This document shows, one piece after another, positions 17,209 through 27,748 of a DNA stretch of 64,000 nt. The position numbers and the translations under genes are program-made. The notes under the pieces are model-generated. The model saw nothing but the letters and a program-made list of their open reading frames with translations, had not been told where the DNA came from and did no database searches. The DNA is taken from positions 51,119 through 115,118 of the forward strand of contig CAWEFA010000119.1 of assembly GCA_963808135.1 (NCBI GenBank), written 5' to 3'. Numbering within the stretch: the stretch's first letter is position 1; the number at the start of each line of letters is the position of its first letter. The stretch comes from CAWEFA01 sp963808135. GTDB lineage: Bacteria; Bacteroidota; Bacteroidia; Bacteroidales; DTGW01.

Positions 17209-20200
17209 ATGAAAATATCCGTAAAAGAATATAGCTCTGTTATAGTTCTGTTTTTATTTCTTTTTTCAAATATTCAGGGACAGCAGAATAATTTTAAAAA
17301 TTACAACATTGATGATGGCCTTCCACAGTCCCAGATATTTTCTATATTACAGGATTCACGGGGGTATTTGTGGATTGGAACTAATGGAGGTGGCCTGAGC
17401 AGATTTGATGGATTAAACTTTGTTACATTTACAAAAAAAGATGGCCTTTCCGGAAATACAATCTGGTGTTTGCTTGAAGATAAAAGGAAAAACCTTTGGA
17501 TAGCAACAGAAAATGGCATTACATTTTATAATGGTTTGCATTTTAAATCCTTAACAAATAAAAATGGATTATCGGGTACAACTGTAACGTCTTTGGCCGA
17601 AGATGGCCAGCATAATATTCTTGCCGGGACAAACAATGGAGGGTTAAATTTTATTAAAATTTTTTCAAAAGATTCTTTCTTAATTAAAAGTTATAACAAG
17701 AGTAACGGAATTTCCGACAATTCCATCTTTGATATTCGAATCGATTATTATGGGAGAATTTGGTTAGCTACTATAGGTGGAATTAATATTCTTAAATTTC
17801 TTAACAACAAAATTTCTTCACAGTGGTTTAAATGCCCATTTATCAGTAAAGATGAATTGGTGCTTTCTTTAGCGGAAGATTATAGGCACGACATCTATTT
17901 CGGGACAGAAAATGACGGGGCATTTAAAATCATCCTTTCTGGTAAAGATTCAGGCAAAATCAGTTCGTTAAATCAAATATATAATTTTCATGATAAAACA
18001 ATCCGTGATATTTTTTGTATGAAAAATAATGACATCTGGTTTGCGACAGATAAATCGGGTATAGAAATTTTAAAAATTAAAAACGGCCAGGTTGAACATG
18101 AAAATTACACGACTGCTACAGGGTTGCCTACAAATCAAATTCTTCAAATATTCCAGGACAGGGAAAACAATGTATGGCTGGGAACCAACGGATCTGGCTT
18201 ATGCAGGTATGTTGGCGATTTTTTTGCACACTATTCCGTCAAGGAGGGCTTGTCTAATAATCAGGTATTCGGAATAAAACAGGATGTACAAAATAATTAC
18301 TGGCTGGCAACATATGGCGGGGGACTGACGCAAATTAAATTTGATAATCAAAAAATAAGCGCAACTTCTTTTACAACAAAGAATGGACTTTTAGATAATT
18401 TTCTGACATCAATTGACATTGCAAACGATAACACTTTATGGATAGCAACTGCAAATAAAGGGATTTGCAATTTTAATAATAATAAATTCAAATATTATAC
18501 TACTGAAAATGGTTTATGCGATAACCATGTTAATTGTATTTTCATAGATACTCATGGTTATATATGGTGCGGCACACAAGGCGGAATCAACAGGTTTGAT
18601 GGGAATAATTTTTTCTCTATAACAGAATCGGATGGGCTAATTAACAATGAAGTGCAAACTATCATTGAAGATAAATTCGGTGTTATATGGTTTGGCACGT
18701 TTGGAGGCCTTGTAAAAATTGAAGGTCGTAAAATGACCGACTATGATGCTTCCGATGGGTTAATAGAAAAGAGAATAAACTCATTGGCTGCCGACCAAAA
18801 CGGCGACATTTGGATAGGCACATTCGGCGGCGGTTTATACAAATATAGCAGGTCGGCAAAAAAAGGAAAACCAATACAACAAATTGCAGGCGATAGTTTG
18901 TTAAGCTCAAATAATATTGTTTCACTGCTATTCCAAGATAAAGATATTCTTATTGCCGGAACAGATAGAGGTTTTGATAAAATTTATCTCGATCAGGACC
19001 AAAAAATAGTTTCAATTACCCATTATGATAAAAGCAATGGATTTTACGGAACTGAAAATAACCTGAATGCCATTTATAAAGATAAAACCGGTTTGATATG
19101 GTTTGGCACAATTAAAGGGTTAACCAGTTATAATCCTTTAAATGAAAGCAGCAATATCCTGCCACCTCAAACTCATATCGTTGACCTTAACTTGTTTTTT
19201 GAAGAAATAAATTGGGAGAACCGTTCATACAACGTTAAACCATGGTTTAATATTCCACAGCATTTAACATTGTCATACAATAGAAACCATTTAACTTTTA
19301 AATTTATAGGGATATCGTTAAGCAATCCTTCTAAAATTTCATATAGCTTTAAGCTTGAAGGATGGGACAAAGATTGGTCGCCTCCAAAAAAAATTACAGA
19401 AATAACATATTCCGGTCTTGCTCCCGGGAAATACACATTCTTGGTTAAAGCCCAAAATGAAAAAGGTATCTGGAACAAAGAACCAATTACATTTTCATTT
19501 GAAATAAAACCCCCATTCTGGAAAACAAATTGGTTTATTATTTTAAGTTTAATATCGGTTATTCTCATCATTGTTTTATACATCAAGTATCGCGAAAAAA
19601 ACCTGATTAAGGAAAAAACCAAGCTTGAAACAAAAAGTAGTTGAAAGGACTAAAGAAATTACCAAACAAAAACTTGAAATTGAGGAGAAAAACAAAGATA
19701 TAATGGACAGTATTGAATACGCCAAACGTATTCAGGATGCATTATTGCCTGCGATAAACCTTTTAGGGCAGGTTTTTGCAGACTATTTTATCTTGTTTAA
19801 GCCCCGAAACATTGTTAGTGGAGATTTTTATTGGATTACAGCAGCTGAAAATAAATTAGTCCTCGCTGTTGCCGACTGCACCGGACATGGTGTGCCAGGA
19901 GCTTTTATGAGCATGCTTGGCGTTGCGTTTTTAAACGAAATTGTGAAAAAAAATTCTGTTGATCAAGCTGACCTAATTCTCGACCAACTTCGCGTACATG
20001 TATTGGAAACCCTTCATAATGCCTCTGATGGCATGGATATGGCTCTTGGCATTTTCGATATAGAAAATAAAAAACTTCAATATGCAGGTGCATACAATCC
20101 TGTTTATTTAATCAGAAACAATGAATTAACGGAATTTGCCCCCGATAAAATGCCAATAGGATATCATTTCAGATATACTGAAGGCGGGCTATTTAATAAA

Positions 20201-20441
20201 AAAGAATATCGATCTTATGAAAAATGATATAATTTATCTTTTTACTGATGGATTTAAAGACCAATTCGGAGGATCAGAATTTAGTAAGATTAAAGCCAAG
20301 CAGTTCAGGGAATGGCTATTAGAAATTCATCAAATGCCAATGAAGGTTCAAAAAGAAATTTTGGAACAAAAATATGAAAATTGGAAGGGAAATAACGAAC
20401 AAACAGATGATGTGTGCGTTGTTGGGCTAAAAATAAAATAA
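17209..20441 (+). CDS. Two-propeller membrane sensor with SpoIIE phosphatase output (two frameshifts)
   Basis: About 1077 residues across three frames. After a signal peptide, many Reg_prop blade repeats of the form GYLWIGTNGGGLSRFDG fill residues about 25-640, enough for two seven-bladed propellers. A Y_Y_Y domain follows (LSYNRNHLTFKFIG ... GLAPGKYTFLVKAQ), then a transmembrane helix (WFIILSLISVILIIVLYI). A coiled coil (KVVERTKEITKQKLEIEEKN) leads to a PP2C-type SpoIIE phosphatase with SGDFYW, ADCTGHGVPGAFMSMLG, FTDGFKDQFGG and TDDVCVVGL. Frames change near 19631 and near 20215; both junctions rejoin conserved sequence. Propeller/Y_Y_Y sensors usually end in a histidine kinase or AraC domain; a phosphatase output implies control of a partner-switching pathway. 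Confidence 0.85.
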
Positions 20442-20482
20442 CCTAATTTTTAAACATGCCAGCCTCAATTTACATTATAATG

Positions 20483-20514
20483 TTGAAGTATTTTTTTAAA
20501 ATTAACTAACTTTG
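20483..20514 (+). promoter_or_regulatory. Bacteroidetes-type promoter for the T9SS cargo gene
   Basis: TTG at 20483-20485 and TAACTTTG at 20507-20514, with 21 bases between, match the -33/-7 sigma-ABfr pattern (TTG, 19-21 bases, TAnnTTTG). Transcription would begin near 20520, about 48 bases before the ATG. Confidence 0.6.
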
Positions 20515-20567
20515 TTTACCGCAATTTAAATTGAACTAAAATGTCCCTAACTTAAATAATTAATGCT

Positions 20568-23500
20568 ATGAAAACTTTTTATTTAATAATTATCTTACTT
20601 GCAACCCTATTTGTAAAATCGTACTCACAGGAAATTTGGAGTAGCGATTTCTCCAACCCTGGCGATTGGAAAATTAAAAGTTCAGATACCTCTGGCGTTA
20701 CATGGCAAATTGGTACATATACAAATTCCGGAATGGGCGAATTTTATTCTACAACGGCTTCTAATGGTTATGCTTTATATAATTCCGATGCGGGATTCAG
20801 CGAAGAGAATGCTGAAATATATACAAATAATTTTATAAAAGTGGATACAGGGCTTTCATTATATATTAAGTTCCAACAATATTATGAAAGATGGAGTTCA
20901 ACCGAATACATGGCAGTTATGGTATACAGTAAAAATGCCGATTCTACATACTATATACCTGTCGATTCATTAGTACAAAAATATCATAAAACAGCTAATC
21001 CTGATTCAGTAGAACTTAATATAAGCGGATATATAACTTCCGATGATAGCATAAAATTAGGTTTTTATTATTATGATCCATCTGGCAATAATTGGGCATG
21101 GTATATCGACGATGTTTCGCTTTATTATAAAAAACCAATTAAAGATGCTAAAGTTGATAGCATATTAACATCATCAAAAATGTCAATAAGTTATGAAAAC
21201 TCACACATAATTAAAGCGGCAATAATTAATTCAGGGAATATGGCTTTAAACAACCTGCCTGTTAAGCTTGAAATAACTGGGGCAAACATATTTACAAATA
21301 CCCAAACAATTACCTTGTTAAAACCCGGTGATAGTACAACAGTTGTTTTCGATAACTTCAGCCCTTTTAAATTAGGCATTGATTCTATAAAAATTTCTGT
21401 TCCCGATGATTCTGTCAATAATAATAATTCATTGACAATGCAGCAAGAAATTATTGATGTTCCATTTTTTAGCGACTTCTCGAATCCTGCCGATTGGCAT
21501 GAATGGGATGGCAGCAATTCAGTTTCTTCCTGGAAAATAGGTCAATACACAGAATATATCATGGGAAAATTTAATTCAACAACAGCATACAATAATTATG
21601 CAGTATATAATTCTGATTGGAACCAGGGCATTAAAAATTCAGCAATATACACAATGAATTATATTTCTGTAAAGGCAGGATTACCGTTAAATTTAAAGTT
21701 TGAACAGTATTATTATAATGGCGATCCAGGTGAATATTTGGCAGTTATAGTTTATAGCAAGAATACTGGTTCGTGGAACTACATTCAGGTAAATTCTTCT
21801 TATAGTTATACAGAAACAGCCAATCCGGATACTTTAGATGTTCCAATTGGTAATTATATTACTTCAGATGACAGCATATTAGTAGGTTTTTATTTTTACG
21901 ATTCTAATGATGTTAGTAATTGGGCATGGTATGTAGATGATGTTGTGCTTTATTACCCAAAACAGTCAGTTGATGCCAAAGTAGTAAATATTTCAGCTCT
22001 TGGAAAATTGCCTTTGCATTACGGAACCCCATATAAAATTAGGTCGAATGTAACTAATGTCGGGAATGTGCCTATTACAAAGCTCCCCGTTAAGCTTGAA
22101 ATAACAGGCAATGATACTTTCACAAATGTTAAAACGGTTTCTCAGCTAAATCCCGGCGACACAGCGCTTATTACCTTCGATGGCTTTTCACCGGTAAAAC
22201 TTGGTTTGGTTAATATTAAAGTTTCTGTTCCCGATGATTCTGTTAAAAACAATGATTCAATAAATTTCCGTCAGGAAGTAACCTATAATACATATAATTT
22301 TGCCGATACGTCCGCAGCAATTAATAGTTTAGGCATTTCGTCTGGTTCGGGAATGACACTCGTTAAATATCATATAAATATTCCTAAAACCATTGGTAAA
22401 ATAAATGTTTATCTATGTAATTCAAAATCAATTGCAAAAACTGTTTATGCAGTTTTACTTGATAGCACCGGGAATTTAATATCGCATTCTGATAACTACG
22501 TTATTCAAACTTCCGATTTAAATAAATATCATCAATTTAATTTAGATTCATTCCCTGTTTTAAACAATACTGACTTTTACGTGGGATTGGCGCAGTTAGA
22601 AGCTGGGATTGCTTATTGGCCTGTTGGCGCTCAAGCTGAAACAGGACCTACAATTGAAGGTTATTATTGGGCCGGGGACTTAATTCCTTCTGCTATAAAC
22701 CATTCTATGAAATATTCATTACGCCCGATGATTGAAGCTGTTGTGGGCGATCCGCCACCTTCAATTTGTGTGGTTTCTGCAAGTATGGAAAACGGGAGAA
22801 ATAATATAGTATGGGAAAGAAAATATTCCGGTTCAATTCAAAAATATAATATCTACCGTGAAGGAAATGAAATAGGTGTTTATGATTTAATTGGAACAGT
22901 TAATTACAATGATTTAAGCGTTTATGAAGATACTGTGGCTGTAACTGACCAACAACAATACTTGTATAAAATTACGAGTGTTGATACTATGGGAAATGAA
23001 TCGGATAAAAGCCCATACCACAAAACCTTGTTGCTTCAATTTAATTCTGGGACAAAACAACTAATATGGCAGGAATACAAAATTGAAAACAGAACCAACG
23101 AATTTAAGAGTTATGTAATTTACAGAAGCAGCGATTCTATACACTTCGATTCAATTGCAACATTATCTGGCGATCTTTTGGCATATAATGACAAAGATGT
23201 TGAAGCCTCAATTTATAGAAGGTGGTATAGAATAGGCGGGTTATTATACAATCCCTGCAATCCGGTTGATATTCAAAGCTTAAAAGCTGGCGGCAATATA
23301 TATACCCAAAGCGTTTCAAATATGGAGGATAACAGGTTGCGAGCTACTAAAATTGATGAATTAGGAACCGATCAAATTAAGTTAAAAGTTTATCCTAATC
23401 CTTATAAAACTCAATTAACCATTGGTTACAATTTACCCGGCGCTATGAATGTAAGTATTGACATTTTTGATATAATGGGTTCTAAAGTAGCTGTTTTGGT

Positions 23501-23636
23501 AAATGGTATGCAACAGGCCGGACCTCATAATTATTATTTAAGCTCGGAAAATTATGACTTAAGCTGCGGGGTATATTTTCTGAAATTTAAAACGGACAAC
23601 GGATTAATAACTACAAAATTGGTTAAAACGAATTGA
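20568..23636 (+). CDS. Large T9SS-secreted protein with duplicated domain
   Basis: 1022 residues, intact. A signal peptide (TFYLIIILLATLFVKSYSQ) is followed by two copies of one module: a beta-sandwich starting WSSDFSNPGDWKI / FFSDFSNPADWHEW and ending NNWAWYIDDVSLYY / SNWAWYVDDVVLYY, each followed by a CARDB-like domain (KAAIINSGNMALNNLPVKLE / SNVTNVGNVPITKLPVKLE). A fibronectin-like region comes after, and the last 80 residues are a type A T9SS sorting domain (KVYPNPYKTQLTIGYNLPG ... GVYFLKFKTDNGLITTKLVK). It is likely exported across the outer membrane and surface-attached. The binding partner is unknown. Confidence 0.85.
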   Translation: MKTFYLIIILLATLFVKSYSQEIWSSDFSNPGDWKIKSSDTSGVTWQIGTYTNSGMGEFYSTTASNGYALYNSDAGFSEENAEIYTNNFIKVDTGLSLYIKFQQYYERWSSTEYMAVMVYSKNADSTYYIPVDSLVQKYHKTANPDSVELNISGYITSDDSIKLGFYYYDPSGNNWAWYIDDVSLYYKKPIKDAKVDSILTSSKMSISYENSHIIKAAIINSGNMALNNLPVKLEITGANIFTNTQTITLLKPGDSTTVVFDNFSPFKLGIDSIKISVPDDSVNNNNSLTMQQEIIDVPFFSDFSNPADWHEWDGSNSVSSWKIGQYTEYIMGKFNSTTAYNNYAVYNSDWNQGIKNSAIYTMNYISVKAGLPLNLKFEQYYYNGDPGEYLAVIVYSKNTGSWNYIQVNSSYSYTETANPDTLDVPIGNYITSDDSILVGFYFYDSNDVSNWAWYVDDVVLYYPKQSVDAKVVNISALGKLPLHYGTPYKIRSNVTNVGNVPITKLPVKLEITGNDTFTNVKTVSQLNPGDTALITFDGFSPVKLGLVNIKVSVPDDSVKNNDSINFRQEVTYNTYNFADTSAAINSLGISSGSGMTLVKYHINIPKTIGKINVYLCNSKSIAKTVYAVLLDSTGNLISHSDNYVIQTSDLNKYHQFNLDSFPVLNNTDFYVGLAQLEAGIAYWPVGAQAETGPTIEGYYWAGDLIPSAINHSMKYSLRPMIEAVVGDPPPSICVVSASMENGRNNIVWERKYSGSIQKYNIYREGNEIGVYDLIGTVNYNDLSVYEDTVAVTDQQQYLYKITSVDTMGNESDKSPYHKTLLLQFNSGTKQLIWQEYKIENRTNEFKSYVIYRSSDSIHFDSIATLSGDLLAYNDKDVEASIYRRWYRIGGLLYNPCNPVDIQSLKAGGNIYTQSVSNMEDNRLRATKIDELGTDQIKLKVYPNPYKTQLTIGYNLPGAMNVSIDIFDIMGSKVAVLVNGMQQAGPHNYYLSSENYDLSCGVYFLKFKTDNGLITTKLVKTN

Positions 23637-23654
23637 TAAAGTTTGGTTATTTGG

Positions 23655-23678
23655 GTAAGAGTTTATTTAAACTCTTAC
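23655..23678. terminator. Bidirectional hairpin between convergent genes
   Basis: GTAAGAGTTTA and TAAACTCTTAC form a perfect 11-bp stem around a 2-base loop. It lies 19 bases after the T9SS cargo stop and overlaps the stop codon of the opposing TPR-SpoIIE gene. Confidence 0.55.
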
Positions 23679-26243
23679 TCCAATAATCAGCATATCATCA
23701 ACCTGGTAGAGATCTTTCATCCATTCGGTAATGGTTTGATTAATTAAGTCATATTGCTTATCGATAGGTTCGTCAGCAATTTTAATAAATAATTTTTTCA
23801 GGTTCGCAGCCATAAATTTTTTGCTTTCAGGCCCGCCAAACTGATCGGCGTATCCATCTGAAAAAGTATATACCATATCATTTTTCAATATATTACAACT
23901 TTTGCTTGTAAAAGGAGTATCATATCTTTCATGAATCCCTATAGGCATCCTGTCGGCTTTAATTTCTATTAGTTCCCCGTTACGCACAATAAGCAGCGGG
24001 TTAAAAGCCCCGGCAAATTCAATATTTTTATTTGGAATATCCATAATATATAATGAAATATCCATCCCATCTTTATTTTCACCTAACCGCCCGGTTTGAT
24101 GTAAAGATTTAATTATGCTGAAACGAAGTTCGTTTAAAATTTTGTCAGCATGGAGTTCATCCATTCCGGCAATAATATCGCCAAGCTTTGAAATTCCCAG
24201 CATACTCATAAAAGCTCCCGGAACGCCGTGCCCGGTGCAGTCTGCTGTTGCTACAATTATTTTCCCTCTTTTTTCCGAAACCCAGTAAAAATCTCCGCTG
24301 ACAATATCTCTTGGTTTAAAAAATATAAATGAATCTGGTAAAAGTTCTTTCAGGTTAAGCACCTCTGGCATTACAGCGCTTTGAATCCGGCTTGCATATA
24401 AAATAGAGTCGGTAATCTCATTTTTCTGAAGCGTAATTAGTTTGTTTTTCTCAGCCAGTTCGTTATTGATTCTTTGTTTTTCTTTATTTTGCTTAACGAG
24501 CAAAATTATGATAACAACAATAAATATTATTATAACAAATACCAATGCCAGACTTACAATGAAGATGATAATAGCAGTATTTTTTTGCTTTATTTCAACA
24601 TCTTTCAGTTTGGCGTCTTTATTTAAAAGCAGTATTTGTTGCTCTTTTTTTTCTGTTTCGTATTGGGTTTGGACTTCAGCAATTTGTTTTAAATTATCGT
24701 TGTTTAATAAAGAATCTTGTATTTCAATATATTTCTTGTAGAATATTTGGCTTTTCTGGCAATTGCCGGTTTCAGAATAAATATCCGACATGATTTGATA
24801 TGTTCCTTTAGTTACTTCTAAAAACTCGTTTTTTATAGATATTCCTAAGCTTTGGTTCAGATATTCCAAGGCTTTTGAAAAATTTCCCATCTTATAATAA
24901 ATATAACCTAAAGAAACAAGAGTATTGGAAATTTCATATTTATCAGCCAGTTCATTATTGATGATTAAAGCCTTATTTAAATAAATGAGCGCCTGTTTGT
25001 AATTTCTGAAGTTGCTGTATACTTTTCCTAAATTTGCCAGAGAGGCTGCTTCATTATTTTTATTTCCAAGTTTTTCCCTTAACCCAAGAGATTTGTTATA
25101 AAATTCAATCGCTTTATTAAATTCTTCTTTAACAATATATATATCCTTGCTTAAAATTGTTTTTTCCCAGTCTTTCCCGTAAGCTAATGAAAGTTGTCCT
25201 TCTGCTAATTTTGCATTAATATTTCCAAGGTTGTTATATGTATTGGCTAATTCGAGTTCATTTCCTGATGATTTCCAGATGAGCAACGCTTTATTATAAT
25301 AGTCCAGCGCTTTTTCGTAATTGATTTTTAGTTGATTATCCTTTGTGAGGTTTTCATATACAAGCCCCATATTGTTTGAACATCGCGCAATGCCTTCAGG
25401 TATTCCAATTGATTCAAATATATTTAATGAATTCTTATAATAAACTATTGCCTGTTCATATTTTCCCCATTTTAAAAACACGTTGCCGATATTATTATAT
25501 AGAATAGCACATCCTTTTTTGTCACCTTTTATTTGTCGGTAATTTAAAGCCTTTTTATAGAATTCAACAGCATTGATATAATTGCCTTTTTCAAATTGTA
25601 TTAAACCCAGAATATTGTTAGTTTTAGCCAATCCATTAATTTCATTTATTCTTTCAAAAACTTTCATTGCCTTTAAAATGTAAATACCGGCGCTATCATT
25701 GTTATTTTTTTTCCTAAAAATCTGACCAAGATTAAATAATGAATTGCCTTCTTCAATTATAATTTTATTTTTTTTAGAAAAAATTAATGCCTGTTGGTAA
25801 TATTTAAAAGCATCATCGTATTTTGCCTGGAAATAAAAATTCAATCCGATGCTATTTAATGAGTTTGCATAGCCATCGGAATATCCAATAATTTCAGCAT
25901 TTTTTTTTGCTTTCAGGTAATATTGAATTGCTTCCTGGAATCTGTTTTGATTACTAAAAGCATTTCCTAAATGCAGCAAAGCATCAGTTTCTTGCTTTTT
26001 ATTTTTCAATTTATGGGCAAGCTCATAAGCTAAATTTCCATATTTTATACTTTTTTCAAATGAGTTTGACGAATATTCATTTGCCAATTGATTATACAAA
26101 AAAAGTATTTTTGATTTTTCTTTTGTTTTTAATAAAACTTTTTCAATGCTGTCTGTAACAGTTTCGTTATCTTTTGCAATGCTTAAAAGCGAACAAAGCA
26201 AAATGAAAATAAGCAGGCTTAATTTCTTGCCAATAACTGACAT
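23667..26243 (-). CDS. TPR sensor with SpoIIE-type phosphatase output
   Basis: 858 residues, intact. A signal peptide (LSLLIFILLCSLLSIA) leads to a long tetratricopeptide array (about residues 50-500) with repeats such as ALIYLNKALIINNELADKYE and AIVYYKNSLNIFESIG. A transmembrane helix (TAIIIFIVSLALVFVIIIFIVVIIILLV, about 560-587) and a short coiled coil connect to a SpoIIE PP2C domain with VSGDFYWVSEKRG, ATADCTGHGVPGAFMSMLG, TFSDGYADQFGG and VDDMLIIGV. The metal-binding Asp residues are present. The periplasmic TPR region is likely the sensory or protein-interaction part. Confidence 0.9.
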   Translation of the reverse strand: MSVIGKKLSLLIFILLCSLLSIAKDNETVTDSIEKVLLKTKEKSKILFLYNQLANEYSSNSFEKSIKYGNLAYELAHKLKNKKQETDALLHLGNAFSNQNRFQEAIQYYLKAKKNAEIIGYSDGYANSLNSIGLNFYFQAKYDDAFKYYQQALIFSKKNKIIIEEGNSLFNLGQIFRKKNNNDSAGIYILKAMKVFERINEINGLAKTNNILGLIQFEKGNYINAVEFYKKALNYRQIKGDKKGCAILYNNIGNVFLKWGKYEQAIVYYKNSLNIFESIGIPEGIARCSNNMGLVYENLTKDNQLKINYEKALDYYNKALLIWKSSGNELELANTYNNLGNINAKLAEGQLSLAYGKDWEKTILSKDIYIVKEEFNKAIEFYNKSLGLREKLGNKNNEAASLANLGKVYSNFRNYKQALIYLNKALIINNELADKYEISNTLVSLGYIYYKMGNFSKALEYLNQSLGISIKNEFLEVTKGTYQIMSDIYSETGNCQKSQIFYKKYIEIQDSLLNNDNLKQIAEVQTQYETEKKEQQILLLNKDAKLKDVEIKQKNTAIIIFIVSLALVFVIIIFIVVIIILLVKQNKEKQRINNELAEKNKLITLQKNEITDSILYASRIQSAVMPEVLNLKELLPDSFIFFKPRDIVSGDFYWVSEKRGKIIVATADCTGHGVPGAFMSMLGISKLGDIIAGMDELHADKILNELRFSIIKSLHQTGRLGENKDGMDISLYIMDIPNKNIEFAGAFNPLLIVRNGELIEIKADRMPIGIHERYDTPFTSKSCNILKNDMVYTFSDGYADQFGGPESKKFMAANLKKLFIKIADEPIDKQYDLINQTITEWMKDLYQVDDMLIIGVRV

Positions 26244-26607
26244 AGTTTAAAATTGAAAGTATTTAATAAAGATAAAATATATGCTAAACCAAATATAATA
26301 AACCTTTGGGAATAATATGCAAAGAATATTGAACTTCATATTTTGTTATGTACAGGATTAGAGCTTTATAAAACAATAAGCAATTTTGTTTTTCATACAT
26401 GCTTACTTAATTAACAATAATTAGGTTTAGAACTAAATAAAACTTGATATAGACGTACTTCTTTTTTTGTGAAGATAATTTAGCCCAACTGTTTTAGAAA
26501 CTTTTTTATCTGTCGTATCAATTATTTAAATTTACAGTTATGAATTATCGATCGTTAATTAATAATGAAACGGATAAATTTTGTTATTTATATTTTTATT
26601 TAAAAAA
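26244..26607. promoter_or_regulatory. Divergent intergenic region with a minus-strand promoter
   Basis: 364 bases without a gene. On the minus strand TATATTTG (26290-26297), preceded by TTG at 26320-26322 with 22 bases between, fits a Bacteroidetes promoter for the TPR-SpoIIE gene. A plus-strand promoter for the GH26 gene must also lie here but no exact consensus is seen; CATATTTTG near 26338 is one base short. Nothing else is recognised. Confidence 0.45.
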
Positions 26608-27681
26608 ATGAAATACATTTTTATTTTATTATTGGTAATATTGTCTTCTTGCTTTAATTCATTTAATATGAACAAACAAAATAATAATCTTGGAAATACA
26701 AATATTAAAATTCAACCTGCCGACAGCATGGCAAGCAAAGAAGCAAGAGATTTGCTTAATTATCTTGTAAGTATTTCGGGAAAATATACATTAACAGGCC
26801 AGCATAATTTTCTTGGCCGGCTGCCTGAAAGCACCGAATCAATTTATAAACTTACTGGAAAATATCCCGCAATTTTTGGAAGCGATTTCGGCTTTGCCGA
26901 TTCAACCCATGATATTGATAACATAAAATATCGTCCCAAACTGATAAAGGAAATAATAAAGCAACATCAACGGGGATCGATAATAACAATTACTTATCAC
27001 CAGGCAAACCCGGCAATTGGAGAACCTTGTGAATTCAGGGGAGGCGTTATAAGTAAAATTTCCGACAAGCAATGGTCGGATATACTAACTCCTGGAACAG
27101 CTTTGCACGAAGCTTGGTTAAAACAAATGGATTTGATAGCAGGTTATTTAAAACAGCTTTCCGATGCAAAAATACCGGTTTTATTCAGGCCTTATCATGA
27201 AATGAATGGCGCTTGGTTCTGGTGGGGCAAACATAAAGGGGAAAAAGGTTTTAAAGCTTTGTGGATACAACTTTTTAATTATTACACAAAACACCATAAA
27301 TTAAACAACCTCATTTGGGTTTGGTCGCCCGATAAACCGTGGTTTGGGCTAAAAGAATTTTATCCTGGCGATGAATATGTTGATATTGTTGCTTGCGATA
27401 TTTACCCGGTAAAACCCTTTAAAACCACATTTCGTGAAGGCTGGTATGAAGATATTATTGAAATAGCAAAAAACAAACCTGTTGCAATCGGAGAATGTAG
27501 TAAATTGCCTTCTTTAGAAGTTTTAATGTCCCAACCACGCTGGGCATGGTTTATGAGTTGGAGCAATTCAGCTTTTAAAGCCAATTCAAATGAAGATATT
27601 GTTAAAGTTTATAATTCCGACAGGACAATTACTTTGGACAAGCTTCCTAAATTCGATAGTATTCAAGAAAATAAGAATTGA
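26608..27681 (+). CDS. Mannan endo-1,4-beta-mannosidase, GH26 lipoprotein
   Basis: About 357 residues from the ATG at 26608; a TTG nine codons upstream is less likely because it would lengthen the signal peptide. Lipoprotein signal: IFILLLVILSSC. The GH26 catalytic acid/base lies in FRPYHEMNGAWFWWG and the nucleophile Glu in PVAIGECSKLP. Conserved GQHNFLGR and NLIWVWSPDKPW segments are also present. Members cleave internal beta-1,4 linkages of mannan, glucomannan or galactomannan. The beta-mannosidase gene follows 67 bases downstream and would finish degradation to mannose. Confidence 0.92.
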   Translation: MKYIFILLLVILSSCFNSFNMNKQNNNLGNTNIKIQPADSMASKEARDLLNYLVSISGKYTLTGQHNFLGRLPESTESIYKLTGKYPAIFGSDFGFADSTHDIDNIKYRPKLIKEIIKQHQRGSIITITYHQANPAIGEPCEFRGGVISKISDKQWSDILTPGTALHEAWLKQMDLIAGYLKQLSDAKIPVLFRPYHEMNGAWFWWGKHKGEKGFKALWIQLFNYYTKHHKLNNLIWVWSPDKPWFGLKEFYPGDEYVDIVACDIYPVKPFKTTFREGWYEDIIEIAKNKPVAIGECSKLPSLEVLMSQPRWAWFMSWSNSAFKANSNEDIVKVYNSDRTITLDKLPKFDSIQENKN

Positions 27682-27748
27682 AAGAAGAATAAACTGAGTG
27701 TTTATAAATTAACAAATAGCTATTTGCTTTAAAAGAAAACAGGGTTTT

